Part shown: positions 16,883-26,441 of the stretch, piece by piece
Position numbering within the stretch: the stretch's first letter is position 1
How the letters are laid out: every line of letters begins with the position of its first letter
NCBI RefSeq assembly: GCF_020176955.2
Contig: NZ_JAIUCZ020000007.1
Span: 1-64,000 of the forward strand
Reading direction: 5' to 3'
DNA from: Nocardia sp. alder85J
Lineage (GTDB): Bacteria > Actinomycetota > Actinomycetes > Mycobacteriales > Mycobacteriaceae
Length of the DNA: 64,000 nt
Made by a program: the position numbers and the translations under genes
The notes under the pieces: generated by a model
What the model was told of the DNA's origin: nothing
Databases searched by the model: none
What the model saw: only the letters and a program-made list of their open reading frames with translations

Positions 16883-18013
16883 ATGGCGATATTCGGTGAT
16901 CCGGCGATCCGGCAACACCAAATAGATGGCTTCGCTATCGGCGACCCACGAACCGTGAATCATTCCGGCGAGTTGTCGATTCGACGGAATCACGGCGGCC
17001 CGCATATTCCGAATTCCGGTGCGCTCGAACCGGATCAGGATGGCGAGGCGGGTACCGGCATCGGTCGCGCCCACGCGAAGGCGATTCTGATCGGTGAGCA
17101 CACCGTGGTCTACGGGTTACCCGCGCTCGCTTTTCCGCTGCCCGATCTTGCCGTCGAGGCGGTCGCACGGCTCACCGCGACCACCGAGGTCTCGCGTGAT
17201 CCCGTCGAATGGCGCACGCACGCCGGCGAGTACCGATTCATCTGCGGCCCGGATTCCGCTCTCGAACAATGCAGATCGGGTCCGATGGCGTCGCTGCTGA
17301 CCGCGATGCACCGATGGCGATTCGAGACGAGCGCGGTCGAGGTGCGAATCCACAGCACGGTGCCGCCTGCGCGCGGATTGGGATTCAGTGCCGCCTGCGC
17401 TACCGCGGTTGTGCGCGCGCTGGCGGATCTGCTCGGCGCCCCTCTCGATGACAACTCGTTGTACGAGCTGGTCCAGGTCGGCGAGCGGATCGCCCACGGA
17501 AACGCCAGCGGCGTGGACGCCGCGGCCGTGGTGTCCCCGACGCCGATTCGGTTCGAGGCGGCCACGAGTCGGCCCCTGCACATCGAGCACGACCTCACTC
17601 TGGTCATCGCCGACTCCGGCGGCGCGGGCAGTACCGAGCAATCGGTGGCCCTGGTCCGATCAGTGCTGGGGCACAGTACTGATTCGGCCGGAAGGCACCT
17701 GACCCGGGCGGCCGCCATCATCGAAGCCGCACAGACGAGCTTGATGACCGGTCGGTTGTCCGAGCTGGGAGAACGCCTGACCGACTTTCAATCGCTGCTG
17801 AGCGAACTCGGTGTCAGTACCGCCGCGATCGATCGCATCGTGCACGCGGCGGTGGAAGCCGGTGCTCACGGCGCCAAACTCACCGGCGGCGGGCTGGGTG
17901 GATGCGTACTCGCCCTCACCGAGCCGGTTTGCGCCCAGCAGGTCGCCCTCGCCATGTCGGCGGCCGGCGCATCGGCGACCTGGACGGTATCGACGAAGGA
18001 CTGGTTTCGATGA
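16883..18013 (+). CDS. mvk: Mevalonate kinase
   Basis: 376 aa from ATG 16883, which has AGGAG nine bases upstream; in-frame ATGs at 16802 and 16850 are alternatives. It phosphorylates mevalonate with ATP. GHMP-kinase features are GIGRAHAKAILIGEHTVVYG near residue 60, the nucleotide loop PPARGLGFSAACATAVV, HGNASGVDAAAV, and KLTGGGLGGCVLAL. The loop normally reads GLGSSAA; here the first Ser is Phe and the second Ser, which helps bind Mg, is kept. The N-terminal extension of about 58 residues is longer than usual. First gene of a six-gene operon in the order known from Streptomyces CL190; its stop overlaps the next start by ATGA. Confidence 0.88.
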   Translation: MAIFGDPAIRQHQIDGFAIGDPRTVNHSGELSIRRNHGGPHIPNSGALEPDQDGEAGTGIGRAHAKAILIGEHTVVYGLPALAFPLPDLAVEAVARLTATTEVSRDPVEWRTHAGEYRFICGPDSALEQCRSGPMASLLTAMHRWRFETSAVEVRIHSTVPPARGLGFSAACATAVVRALADLLGAPLDDNSLYELVQVGERIAHGNASGVDAAAVVSPTPIRFEAATSRPLHIEHDLTLVIADSGGAGSTEQSVALVRSVLGHSTDSAGRHLTRAAAIIEAAQTSLMTGRLSELGERLTDFQSLLSELGVSTAAIDRIVHAAVEAGAHGAKLTGGGLGGCVLALTEPVCAQQVALAMSAAGASATWTVSTKDWFR

Positions 18014-19071
18014 GTATCGACGCGACGGGCACCTTCACGGCCGCGCGCACCGACGAACAGCAGCCGCAAGGTACCGGACGTCACGTGACAGCGGTGGCGC
18101 ATCCGAATATGGCCCTGGTCAAATACTGGGGAAAGCGCGATGAATCGCTGATCCTGCCGGTGGCCGGCAGTCTGTCCATGACCTTGGACATCTTCCCGAC
18201 GTCCACCCAGGTGACGCTCACACCGGAGTCCGCGACCGATATCGTCATCCTCGACGGCGCACCCGCCGCTCCCGGGGCGGCCACGCGAGTGCGGGAATTC
18301 CTCGATCTCGTCCGTTCACTGGCCGGCCGGCACGACCGCGCGCTGGTCGAATCGCGCAACACGGTCCCGACCGGGGCCGGGCTGGCATCGTCGGCGAGCG
18401 GTTTCGCCGCTCTGGCGGCGGCTGCCGCCACGGCTTACGGTGTGCCGCTGGATCCGCGCGCTCTGTCCCGTTTGGCCCGACGCGGCTCGGGATCGGCATG
18501 CCGTTCGATATTCGGGGACTTCGCACAATGGCACGCCGGAACGGGATTCGGGGCACAAGGAGACGAGAGTTCCTTCGCCGAGCCGGTCGAGTCGGCACTC
18601 GATCCCGCGCTGGTGATCGCCGTCGTCGACACCGGCCCCAAGGCGGTGTCGAGCCGGGTCGCCATGCGAGAGTCGGCCGCGACGTCGGCGTTCTACCTGC
18701 CTTGGGTGTCGGCCAATGCTCAGGATCTCGAGCAGATGCGGCGCGCGCTCGCTGGTGGGGACCTCGAACGCGTCGGCTGGATTGCCGAACGGAACGCGCT
18801 GGGGATGCACGCGCTGCTGATGGTCGCCCGGCCGGCGGTTCGCTACCTGTCGCCGTATTCGGTTGCCGTGCTGGATCGAGTGGAGCGCCTGCGCAAGACC
18901 GGCACCACGGCTTATGCCACGATCGACGCCGGGCCGAATGTCGCTGTGCTGTGCGCGCGCGAGGACGCGGCGAAGGTCGTCGAGGCACTGCGCGAGCTCG
19001 GCGATTTCGTCACCACCCATATCGCTGGGCGTGGGCCGGGAGTAACCGTCTCGGTACAGGACAACTCATGA
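18010..19071 (+). CDS. mvaD: Diphosphomevalonate decarboxylase
   Basis: 353 aa. It converts mevalonate 5-diphosphate, ATP-dependently, to IPP, CO2 and phosphate. HPNMALVKYWGKRDESLILP is the family signature at about 37-56; VPTGAGLASSASGFAALAAA is the phosphate loop, RRGSGSACRSIFGDFAQW carries substrate-binding Ser/Arg, and AYATIDAGPNVAVLC carries the catalytic Asp. Length is normal. It overlaps both neighbours by ATGA, so it should be translated in step with the kinases. Confidence 0.92.
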   Translation: MSIDATGTFTAARTDEQQPQGTGRHVTAVAHPNMALVKYWGKRDESLILPVAGSLSMTLDIFPTSTQVTLTPESATDIVILDGAPAAPGAATRVREFLDLVRSLAGRHDRALVESRNTVPTGAGLASSASGFAALAAAAATAYGVPLDPRALSRLARRGSGSACRSIFGDFAQWHAGTGFGAQGDESSFAEPVESALDPALVIAVVDTGPKAVSSRVAMRESAATSAFYLPWVSANAQDLEQMRRALAGGDLERVGWIAERNALGMHALLMVARPAVRYLSPYSVAVLDRVERLRKTGTTAYATIDAGPNVAVLCAREDAAKVVEALRELGDFVTTHIAGRGPGVTVSVQDNS

Positions 19072-20165
19072 TCACCCGTCGTGCGCCCGGAAAACTACTC
19101 ATCGCAGGCGAGTACGCCGTTGTCCGGCCCGGTCATCCCGCCGTCGTCGTCGCGGTGGACCGGTTCGTCACCGTCACGGTGTCCGACACCGCCGCCGAGT
19201 CCACGATGACCTCGGATTCCAACGGCGGAACCCGGATTCGCTGTGGACGAACCGGCGACCGCCTCGTTCCCGCCGGTGATCGCGAGACAATTTCTTTCTT
19301 TTCCTATGCGCTCGCGGCAGTGCGGGTCGTGGAACAGCTCGTGGTCGAGAGCGGCCGACCGCCGCGGCACTTCGACATGCGTATTGCCGGCCGCGATCTC
19401 TCGGATGCCGATGGCCGCAAATTCGGCTTGGGTTCCAGTGGGGCGACGACAGTGGCGATCGTCGACGCGCTCGGCGCCTTCTACGGCCTGCGGCTCGAGG
19501 CGATGGACATATTCCGGCTCGCGATGCTCGCCACGCTCACGGTGAATCCACGTGCGTCGGGCGCCGATCTGGCCGCGGCAGTCTGGGGTGGATGGCTCGA
19601 ATACCGTTCTCCCGAGCGGGCACGACTCGCCATCGCTCCCGGCGAACGAGATGTCACTGCCAAACTGCGCGCCGCCTGGCCGGGGCTCTCGGTGCGCCCG
19701 CTCCCGGCACCGAAGCAGTTGCGGTTGCTGATCGGATGGACCGGTGAGCCGCAGGCGACTACGGCACTCGTCGCCCGGATCGACGACGAGCAATGGGACA
19801 CCCCCCTGTTCGCGGGTTTCCTGGCCGATTCCGACCTCTGCGTCACCGGCCTGATCGATGCGATCGAAGCAGACGACGTGATCAAGATCCAGCACCGAAT
19901 CGGCCGGGCCCGCCGAATCCTCGAAGGACTCGACAGCGCCGCACACGTGGGAATCCGGACCCCCGTGCTCGACGCACTCTGCGCGGCGGCCGATCTGGTA
20001 GGGGCCGCTGCCAAGCCGTCGGGTGCCGGCGGCGGCGATTGCGGTATCGCGATCCTGGGCCGCGACTCGGACCGGCAGGCAACCGAATTGACCCGCCGCT
20101 GGCTGGCGGCCGACATCCGGCCCCTGGCGCTGAACATCCAATCGATCGAACGGGACACACCATGA
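19068..20165 (+). CDS. Phosphomevalonate kinase
   Basis: 365 aa. A GHMP kinase that makes mevalonate 5-diphosphate. Visible motifs are RRAPGKLLIAGEYAVVRPGH at the N terminus, KFGLGSSGATTVAIVDALGA (phosphate loop), and AKPSGAGGGDCGIAIL near the C terminus. This matches the actinomycete/Gram-positive phosphomevalonate kinase type. ATGA overlaps at both ends place it firmly in the operon. Confidence 0.9.
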   Translation: MITRRAPGKLLIAGEYAVVRPGHPAVVVAVDRFVTVTVSDTAAESTMTSDSNGGTRIRCGRTGDRLVPAGDRETISFFSYALAAVRVVEQLVVESGRPPRHFDMRIAGRDLSDADGRKFGLGSSGATTVAIVDALGAFYGLRLEAMDIFRLAMLATLTVNPRASGADLAAAVWGGWLEYRSPERARLAIAPGERDVTAKLRAAWPGLSVRPLPAPKQLRLLIGWTGEPQATTALVARIDDEQWDTPLFAGFLADSDLCVTGLIDAIEADDVIKIQHRIGRARRILEGLDSAAHVGIRTPVLDALCAAADLVGAAAKPSGAGGGDCGIAILGRDSDRQATELTRRWLAADIRPLALNIQSIERDTP

Positions 20166-21295
20166 GCAGTGCCGAGTCGATCGGCAGACGCAAGGACGAC
20201 CACGTCCGCCACGCGGCCGACCAGCAACGCGAAGGGTTCGCGACGAGCGACTTCGATTGCGTGACATTCGTGCATCACGCTTTGGCGGGCATCGACCGCA
20301 CGCAGGTGAATCTCGCCACGGAATTCGCCGGCGTGCCGTGGCCGACGCCGCTGTACATCAATGCGATGACCGGCGGCAGCGCGCACACCGGAGAGATCAA
20401 TCGCGATCTGGCCATCGCCGCCCGCGAGACCGGTCTGGCCATCGCGTCCGGATCCATGAGCGCCTACCTGCGTGACGAGTCCGTCGCCGACACCTACCGT
20501 GTATTGCGGCGAGAGAATCCCCACGGGTTCGTGATGGCGAACGTGAACCCCAATGCGACCGTCGACCAGGCGCGGCGCGCGGTGGGCCTGCTCGAAGCGA
20601 ATGCCTTGCAGATCCACCTCAACCCGGTCCAAGAGATCGTGATGCCCGAGGGCGACCGCGACTTCTCCCATTGGCCGCGGCAGATCGAGCGGATCGTCAC
20701 GGGGGTGCGTGTCCCGGTAATCGTCAAGGAGGTCGGTTTCGGCCTCAGCCGGAAAACCGTCGAACTTCTGCGGGATATCGGCGTCACGGTGGCCGATGTC
20801 GGCGGTAGTGGCGGAACGGATTTCGCGCGGATCGAGAATAATCGGCGCGCCGGACGCGACCTCGGTTACCTGCAAGGATGGGGCCAGTCCACGGTCTGCT
20901 GCCTGCTGGCAACCGCTGATGTCACCGGCATCGACGTGGCGGCCTCGGGCGGGATCCGCACGCCTCTGGATATAGCTCGCTGCCTGGCCCTGGGCGCCAC
21001 CGCCGCCGGGGTCGCCGGCCGCTTTCTGAAGATTCTCGTCGACGACGGCCTCGATCACCTGGTGGGCACGATTCGCGACTGGCTGGACCAACTGGCGTCG
21101 ATCATGACCGTTCTCGGCGCACCCACCCCGGCCGCGCTGACCGCCTGCGATCTGCTCCTGACGGGCGATACCGAAACGTGGAGCCGGCTCCTGGGTATCG
21201 ACACGCGCACATATGCGCACCGCAGCCTCCTCGCACGCACCGTCCCGCCGCTACCCCGGCAAACCGAACCCACCAGAGAACGGATCCCGCGATGA
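20162..21295 (+). CDS. fni: Type 2 isopentenyl-diphosphate delta-isomerase (FMN-dependent)
   Basis: 377 aa. It interconverts IPP and DMAPP using reduced FMN. RRKDDHVRHAADQQ is the substrate-binding N terminus; YINAMTGGSAHTGEINRDL, QIHLNPVQEIVMPEGDRDF (catalytic Gln, Mg-binding Glu), VPVIVKEVGFGLS, VADVGGSGGTDFARIEN and ASGGIRTPLDIARCL (phosphate binding) complete the barrel. All expected motifs are present. The stop overlaps the HMG-CoA reductase start. Confidence 0.93.
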   Translation: MSSAESIGRRKDDHVRHAADQQREGFATSDFDCVTFVHHALAGIDRTQVNLATEFAGVPWPTPLYINAMTGGSAHTGEINRDLAIAARETGLAIASGSMSAYLRDESVADTYRVLRRENPHGFVMANVNPNATVDQARRAVGLLEANALQIHLNPVQEIVMPEGDRDFSHWPRQIERIVTGVRVPVIVKEVGFGLSRKTVELLRDIGVTVADVGGSGGTDFARIENNRRAGRDLGYLQGWGQSTVCCLLATADVTGIDVAASGGIRTPLDIARCLALGATAAGVAGRFLKILVDDGLDHLVGTIRDWLDQLASIMTVLGAPTPAALTACDLLLTGDTETWSRLLGIDTRTYAHRSLLARTVPPLPRQTEPTRERIPR

Positions 21296-22332
21296 ACGAG
21301 CCCGACTGCGCTCCGATCCCACTTGCCTGGGTAGGCCCCCTCCGCATCACCGGTAACGCCGTCGATGCCGAACTGGAGATCCCGCTCGCCACCTATGAGA
21401 CGCCCTTGTGGCCATCGGTCGGCCGTGGGGCGCGGGTATCGAGAATGACCGAGAAAGGCATCGTCGCGACACTGATCGACGACAGGATGACCCGCTCGAT
21501 TCTGCTGGAGGCCGACCACGCGGCCGCCGCGTTCGCCGCGCTCTCGCAGATCCGCGCTCGATTCGACACGTTGTGCGATGTCGTGGCATCCGGCAGCAAC
21601 TACGCCAGGCTTATCGGCCTGCACCACCAGATCGCCGGCAACCTGCTGTTCCTGCGGTTCGAGTTCACCACCGGCGACGCCTCCGGACACAACATGGTGA
21701 CTCAGGCCTCCGATCAGCTTCAGACATACATCCTGACGACCACTCCCGGTGTGCGCTACAGCTCGGTGTCCGGCAACTACTGCACCGACAAGAAGGCCAC
21801 CGCCGTCAACGGGATTCTGGGGCGCGGCAAGAATGTCGTCGCGGAGATCCTGATCCCTCGCGAGGTGGTCTCGCAGCGACTGCACACCACAGCCGAGCAG
21901 ATCACGACGCTCAATATCCGCAAGAACCTGATCGGTACGCTACTCGCGGGCGGAATCCGCTCCGCCAACGCGCACTACGCGAACATGTTGCTCGGGTTCT
22001 ATCTCGCGACCGGCCAGGACGCGGCCAACATCGTCGAAGGGTCACAGGGCCTGACCCACGCGGAAAACCGCGACGGCGACCTGTACTTCTCCTGCACCCT
22101 GCCCAATTTGATCGTCGGCACCGTGGGCAACGGCAAACATCTGCCGTTCGTCGACGACGCTCTTCTCCGGCTCGGGTGCCGCGAACAGCGCCAGCCGGGT
22201 GAGAACGCGCGCAGGCTGGCCGCCCTGGCCGCGGCCACGGTTTTGTGTGGCGAGTTGTCGCTGCTCGCGGCGCAGACGAACCCGGGCGAACTGATGCGCG
22301 CACACACCCAGTTCGAACGCTCCACCCGCTGA
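21292..22332 (+). CDS. mvaA: Hydroxymethylglutaryl-CoA reductase (class I type)
   Basis: 346 aa. It reduces HMG-CoA to mevalonate, the committing step. ETPLWPSVGRGARVS, FEFTTGDASGHNMVTQ (CoA/NADPH-binding region), SGNYCTDKKATAVN (catalytic Lys) and GTVGNGKHLPF are the family motifs; the usual GTVGGGT reads GTVGNGK. Length matches the catalytic-domain-only enzyme of Streptomyces CL190, with no membrane anchor. GlyAspAla replaces the usual GDAMG by GDASG. Confidence 0.88.
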   Translation: MNEPDCAPIPLAWVGPLRITGNAVDAELEIPLATYETPLWPSVGRGARVSRMTEKGIVATLIDDRMTRSILLEADHAAAAFAALSQIRARFDTLCDVVASGSNYARLIGLHHQIAGNLLFLRFEFTTGDASGHNMVTQASDQLQTYILTTTPGVRYSSVSGNYCTDKKATAVNGILGRGKNVVAEILIPREVVSQRLHTTAEQITTLNIRKNLIGTLLAGGIRSANAHYANMLLGFYLATGQDAANIVEGSQGLTHAENRDGDLYFSCTLPNLIVGTVGNGKHLPFVDDALLRLGCREQRQPGENARRLAALAAATVLCGELSLLAAQTNPGELMRAHTQFERSTR

Positions 22333-22348
22333 ACCGAATCGAGGCGAT

Positions 22349-23602
22349 ATGTCCACCCTACCCATAGGCATTCACGACCTGTCCTTTGCCACAACGCATT
22401 ACGTCCTGGACCATGCGACGCTGGCCCGGCACCATGATGTCGAGATCGGCAAATACCACCACGGCATCGGACAGGAGTCGATGAGCGTCCCCGCGGCGGA
22501 CGAGGACATCGTCACTCTGGCCGCGGCCGCGGCCGCGCCGGTACTGGACCGCCACGGCACAGCGAATCTGCGGACCTTGTTGCTGGCCACCGAAACCGGC
22601 GTCGATCAGTCCAAGGCAGCGGGTTTGTATCTCCACTCGCTCCTCGACCTGCCCAGCACGATGCGGGTCGTCGAGCTCAAACAGGCCTGCTACGCGGCCA
22701 CCGCCGCACTGCAACTCGGAACAGCGCTCATCGCTCGCGATCCCCGCCAGCAGGTCCTGGTGATCGCCACCGATATCGCGAAGTACGATCTGGACTCGGC
22801 GGCCGAGGCGACCCAGGGTGCGGCCGCCGTCGCGATACTGCTGTCCGCCGAGCCCGCGATCGCCGAGCTCGATCCGATATCGGGTATCCATTCCACCGAC
22901 GTCATGGATTTCTGGCGGCCCAATTACCGCACCACTCCTGTGGTTGACGGCAAACTCTCCATCGGCGCATACCTGACGGCAGCCGAGGGAGCATGGACTG
23001 ACTACCGCCGGCGCGGCGGACGCGCGTTCGACGACTTCGCCGCGTTCTGCTACCACCAGCCATTCACCAAAATGGCCTACAAAGCCCACCACCACCTGCT
23101 GAAAGCCGAGGGCCGCACGCCCGAACCGGCCGAGGTCGACGCCTTACTCGGTGCCACGACGCAATACAATCGGCTGATCGGCAATACATACACCGCCTCG
23201 GTGTACCTCGCGCTTGCCTCTCTGCTCGACCATTCCGACGACCTCACCGGCGCTCCGATCGCGCTGCTGAGTTACGGTTCCGGTTCTGTCGCCGAATTCT
23301 TTTCGGCCGTGCCGGTGAGCGGATACCGCGACGCACTGCGGACTGTCGCCCACCACGATGCCCTCGCTGCCCGTAAGCCTGTCGACTACAACCACTATCG
23401 CGCACTGCACAGTGCTTCCCCGCCGGCAGATGGGGGATATCACACGACCGCCGAGGAGACCGCGGCCCCGTATCGGCTGGCGGCCGTCAACGGCCATGTC
23501 CGCGTGTACGACCACAGCGGCAGCCGTACTCGTCCCCAGCTCGCGGGCGGGGGTGGCGAGCGGGTCGCGGCACTGGTACCGACAGATTTCAGCGCTGAGT
23601 AA
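22349..23602 (+). CDS. mvaS: Hydroxymethylglutaryl-CoA synthase
   Basis: 417 aa. It condenses acetyl-CoA with acetoacetyl-CoA. GQESMSVPAADEDIVTLA, ELKQACYAATAALQLG (nucleophilic Cys), NYRTTPVVDGKLSIGAYL, YHQPFTKMAYKAHHHLL (catalytic His), and LSYGSGSVAEFFS are all present. It is the last operon gene, 16 bp after HMG-CoA reductase, with GAGGCGAT ahead of the ATG. Acetoacetyl-CoA would come from a thiolase elsewhere; one lies at 53467. Confidence 0.92.
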   Translation: MSTLPIGIHDLSFATTHYVLDHATLARHHDVEIGKYHHGIGQESMSVPAADEDIVTLAAAAAAPVLDRHGTANLRTLLLATETGVDQSKAAGLYLHSLLDLPSTMRVVELKQACYAATAALQLGTALIARDPRQQVLVIATDIAKYDLDSAAEATQGAAAVAILLSAEPAIAELDPISGIHSTDVMDFWRPNYRTTPVVDGKLSIGAYLTAAEGAWTDYRRRGGRAFDDFAAFCYHQPFTKMAYKAHHHLLKAEGRTPEPAEVDALLGATTQYNRLIGNTYTASVYLALASLLDHSDDLTGAPIALLSYGSGSVAEFFSAVPVSGYRDALRTVAHHDALAARKPVDYNHYRALHSASPPADGGYHTTAEETAAPYRLAAVNGHVRVYDHSGSRTRPQLAGGGGERVAALVPTDFSAE

Positions 23603-23817
23603 GGCCGACGGCGAGTCACAGCCGGACCAGGCCACTGCCGTGAACATCAGGCCGAGCTGATCAGTGTGGTCTTGCACCGAGCTGACATGCGGCGGAATCG
23701 ATTTCCCCGCAGGATCATTCGCAATGGCCGCCGTCCGGGTCCCGCAACCCGGTCCATGCGATCGACATGGCCGTACTGCGCATCTGCCCCGCCCGATCCG
23801 GGAAGTAGGCTGCGCCC

Positions 23818-25545
23818 GTGGGATTCCTGGCTCCGGACCTTCCGGACATCGACGAAACACGCTGGCGGTCGCTGCCGCGCGCCGAGCGCATGCGCATCAT
23901 GTCGGTGCACTGGGCCGAATACGGTTTCGGCACTCCGTGGGGTGTGCTGCCGTTGTATCTGCTCAAATGCGTTGTCTACGTGGCCGGAGCCGCCGTGGTG
24001 ATCGGACTGACGGCCGGCTTCGGTGGGGTCGGGCACCTCACGCAGTGGTGGACTCGGCCGGTGGCTTATCAGAAGCTGATCGTGTGGACCCTGTTGTGGG
24101 AGCTGGTCGGGCTCGGGTGTGGGTCCGGGCCACTGACCATGCGGTTTCTGCCGCCGATCGGCGGCATCCTGTACTTCCTGCGTCCCGGCACGATTCGGCT
24201 GCCACCGTGGCCGCGGCGGGTGCCGTGCACTCGAGGCGATCGCCGCACTGTAGTTGATGTGGCCTTGTACGCGGTCGTGCTGGCGTCGGGGGTTGGGGCG
24301 CTGGCGGGCCGGGTGACCGCGGCCGGGGTTCTCGACGCGCGGACGGTGATCCCGCTGCTGGTTGCGCTGGCGCTGCTGGGGTTGCGCGACAAGACGGTAT
24401 TTCTCGCGGCGCGCGCCGAGCATTACGGCCTGGCGGTGCTGGTGTTCTTCTTCTCTCCTGCCGATCAGATCATCGGCTGGAAGCTGATCATGCTGGCCCT
24501 GTGGTGGGGGGCGGCCACGTCCAAGCTCAACCGCCATTTCCCGTTCGTGGTGTCGGTGATGATGAGCAACAGTCCGATGATGCGGTGGCGGTGGCTCAAA
24601 CGCACGATGTATCGGGACTTTCCGCGGGATCTGCGGGCCTCCCGGATACCGTTCGGGCTGGCGCACTTCGGCACGGTGGTCGAGTACACGGTTCCGGCGT
24701 ATCTCGTATTCTTCTGCCACGGTGGCACTTCGACGTGGATCGCGGTCATCGTGATGATGGTCTTCCATCTGCACATCCTGTCGACGATGCCGGTCGGGGT
24801 GCCGCTGGAGTGGAACGTCTTCTTCGTCATCAGCATCCCGTGGCTGTTCGGGCATTACGCCGGCGTGGAGGTTTTCGATCTGCGGTCGCCGTTGCTCGGG
24901 ATCGTGCTGCTGGTCGCGCTTTTCGTGGTCCCGGCGGTGGGTAACGTGAAGCCGGAATGGATTTCGTTTCTGCCGTCGATGCGGTATTACGCGGGCAACT
25001 GGGCCAGCAGTGTCTGGCTGTTCCGCGGCGATGCCGAGGAGCGGATCGAGGCCGCGCTCACGGCGAGTTCCGGATCGGCGACCACGCAGCTCACGGCGCT
25101 GTACGGGGCGCACGAGATGGACATGATCATCGCCAAGGGCATGGCCTGGCGGGCGATGCATCCGCATGGTCGCGCGCTCAATACGCTCATCGAGCGCGCC
25201 GTCGACAATCTCGACGACTATGCCGTGCGGGACGGGGAAACTGTCGCCGGTCATGCGGTGGGCTGGAATTTCGGTGAGGGGCATCTGCACAACGAGCAAC
25301 TGCTCGCCGCCCTGCAACGCCGCTGCGCATTCGAGCCCGGCGAGCTACGGGTGATCGTCCTCGAGGCGCAACCTCTTCACCGGCAGCGCCAGCACTACCG
25401 GATCGTCGATGCGGCAACCGGTCTCGCTGAGGAAGGCTTCGTGCGCGTGGCGGATATGATCGCCCGCCAGCCGTGGCCCGACCCGGCCGATCCGGTTCCG
25501 GTGCAGCCGATCGGCGGGGGTGCGGCGCCCGTTCGGGTGAGTTGA
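23818..25545 (+). CDS. DUF3556 multi-pass membrane protein
   Basis: 575 aa from GTG 23818. The start PDLPDIDETRWRSLPRAERM and a hydrophobic body with roughly eight to ten membrane segments (for example LYLLKCVVYVAGAAVVIGL) are typical of the DUF3556 transmembrane family of mycobacteria and nocardiae. The C-terminal 150 residues are soluble. The role is unknown. It lies 215 bp after the mevalonate operon on the same strand, too far to assign it to that transcript with confidence. Confidence 0.75.
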   Translation: MGFLAPDLPDIDETRWRSLPRAERMRIMSVHWAEYGFGTPWGVLPLYLLKCVVYVAGAAVVIGLTAGFGGVGHLTQWWTRPVAYQKLIVWTLLWELVGLGCGSGPLTMRFLPPIGGILYFLRPGTIRLPPWPRRVPCTRGDRRTVVDVALYAVVLASGVGALAGRVTAAGVLDARTVIPLLVALALLGLRDKTVFLAARAEHYGLAVLVFFFSPADQIIGWKLIMLALWWGAATSKLNRHFPFVVSVMMSNSPMMRWRWLKRTMYRDFPRDLRASRIPFGLAHFGTVVEYTVPAYLVFFCHGGTSTWIAVIVMMVFHLHILSTMPVGVPLEWNVFFVISIPWLFGHYAGVEVFDLRSPLLGIVLLVALFVVPAVGNVKPEWISFLPSMRYYAGNWASSVWLFRGDAEERIEAALTASSGSATTQLTALYGAHEMDMIIAKGMAWRAMHPHGRALNTLIERAVDNLDDYAVRDGETVAGHAVGWNFGEGHLHNEQLLAALQRRCAFEPGELRVIVLEAQPLHRQRQHYRIVDAATGLAEEGFVRVADMIARQPWPDPADPVPVQPIGGGAAPVRVS

Positions 25546-25708
25546 CCTCCATGACCATGACGCCCACCCAAAAATGGGACGGCCCTTCTCCCCCGCACTT
25601 CTCGGCCGGTCGCCGGTGCACCGTCGTCCGAATACGCTGAGCCCCACGATGGTTGCGTTCGTGAGGTGGAGCGGGCGTTCGCTGTCCGCCGCGTCCTCGA
25701 ATGCGCCG

Positions 25709-26095
25709 TCAACTCCCGCCACCGGTCGTCACCGCGTTGTTGACCGGGCAGTGGCCTTCGCTCCGCCCGCATGCGGCGAAGTCGCAGAGGCGGCACAGCC
25801 ACGGTTGCGGACGGTCGCCGGCGCGGGCCGAGCGTTCCTTGCTCCTGGCCCGGGTCACCGTGGTCAGCATCGTGTCCAGCGCTGCCGCGAGAGTGTCGAC
25901 CTCGTCGGGGGACAACGCGGACAGCACGCTCGCCAGTGACTGCTCGCGCGTGCGGAGTATCCGCTCGGCCGTGCTGCGGCCGTGCCCGGTCAGGACGAGG
26001 GAGACGGCCCGGCCGTCCTGCGCTCCGACGCGCTCGACGAGACCTTCGGCGACGAGGCGGTCGACGAGGCGGACCGTGCCCGAGTGTCGATCGGA
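25709..26095 (-). pseudogene. 5'-truncated MarR-family regulator
   Basis: Read through from about 26095, the - strand gives SGTVRLVDRLVAEGLVERVG, then GRAVSLVLTGHGRSTAE, SALSPDEVDTLAAALDTML and a Cys-rich tail WLCRLCDFAACGRSEGHCP. This is the wing, dimerisation helix and C terminus of a MarR regulator; the tail cysteines (CxxCxFxxC-type) occur in a MarR subgroup. The N-terminal half, including most of the recognition helix and any start, is missing, replaced by a VOC fragment on the other strand. Confidence 0.5.
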
Positions 26096-26097
26096 GC

Positions 26098-26200
26098 CGG
26101 CCGGCCCGACTTCCAGCCCGGCGCCGACCGCTGGCGAGTGCTGCTCGATCCCGACGGCCGGCCGTTCTGCCTGAGTCCCCGGCCTGCGGCCACACCGTAG
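26098..26200 (+). pseudogene. 3' remnant of a VOC/glyoxalase-family gene
   Basis: The + strand frame RPDFQPGADRWRVLLDPDGR, PFCLSPRPAATP ends in a stop at 26200. The W-R-V-L-L-D-P-D-G-R-P-F-C pattern is the classic end of a VOC domain. Only about 33 residues remain, abutting the truncated MarR gene on the opposite strand. Confidence 0.4.
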
Positions 26201-26441
26201 CGGCCGCGGGACGACCCGCTCGTGCTCGAACCAACCGGATCAACCACACCATCCGGGAGCAGGCCGGCAAGACCTGGTGAAGGCCCGGCCGATCCCGCGC
26301 GACTTCCGGCAGGCCCCGCCCCGGGCTCCCACCCTCGGCGGGGTCCTGCCTGTTACCGCACATGGGAGGCAGACCCTCGCGGGGCTGCCGCCGCCTCTGC
26401 GAGGATGCTGCGATGCCGCACGGCGAGCATGGGAGACGGCG

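Noticed and set aside
19481..21220. 579-aa open frame on the - strand across the mevalonate operon
   Set aside because: Shadow of the phosphomevalonate kinase and IPP isomerase genes, which carry all the motifs.
23647..25317. 556-aa open frame on the - strand
   Set aside because: Antisense of the DUF3556 gene; low-complexity His/Arg/Pro content.
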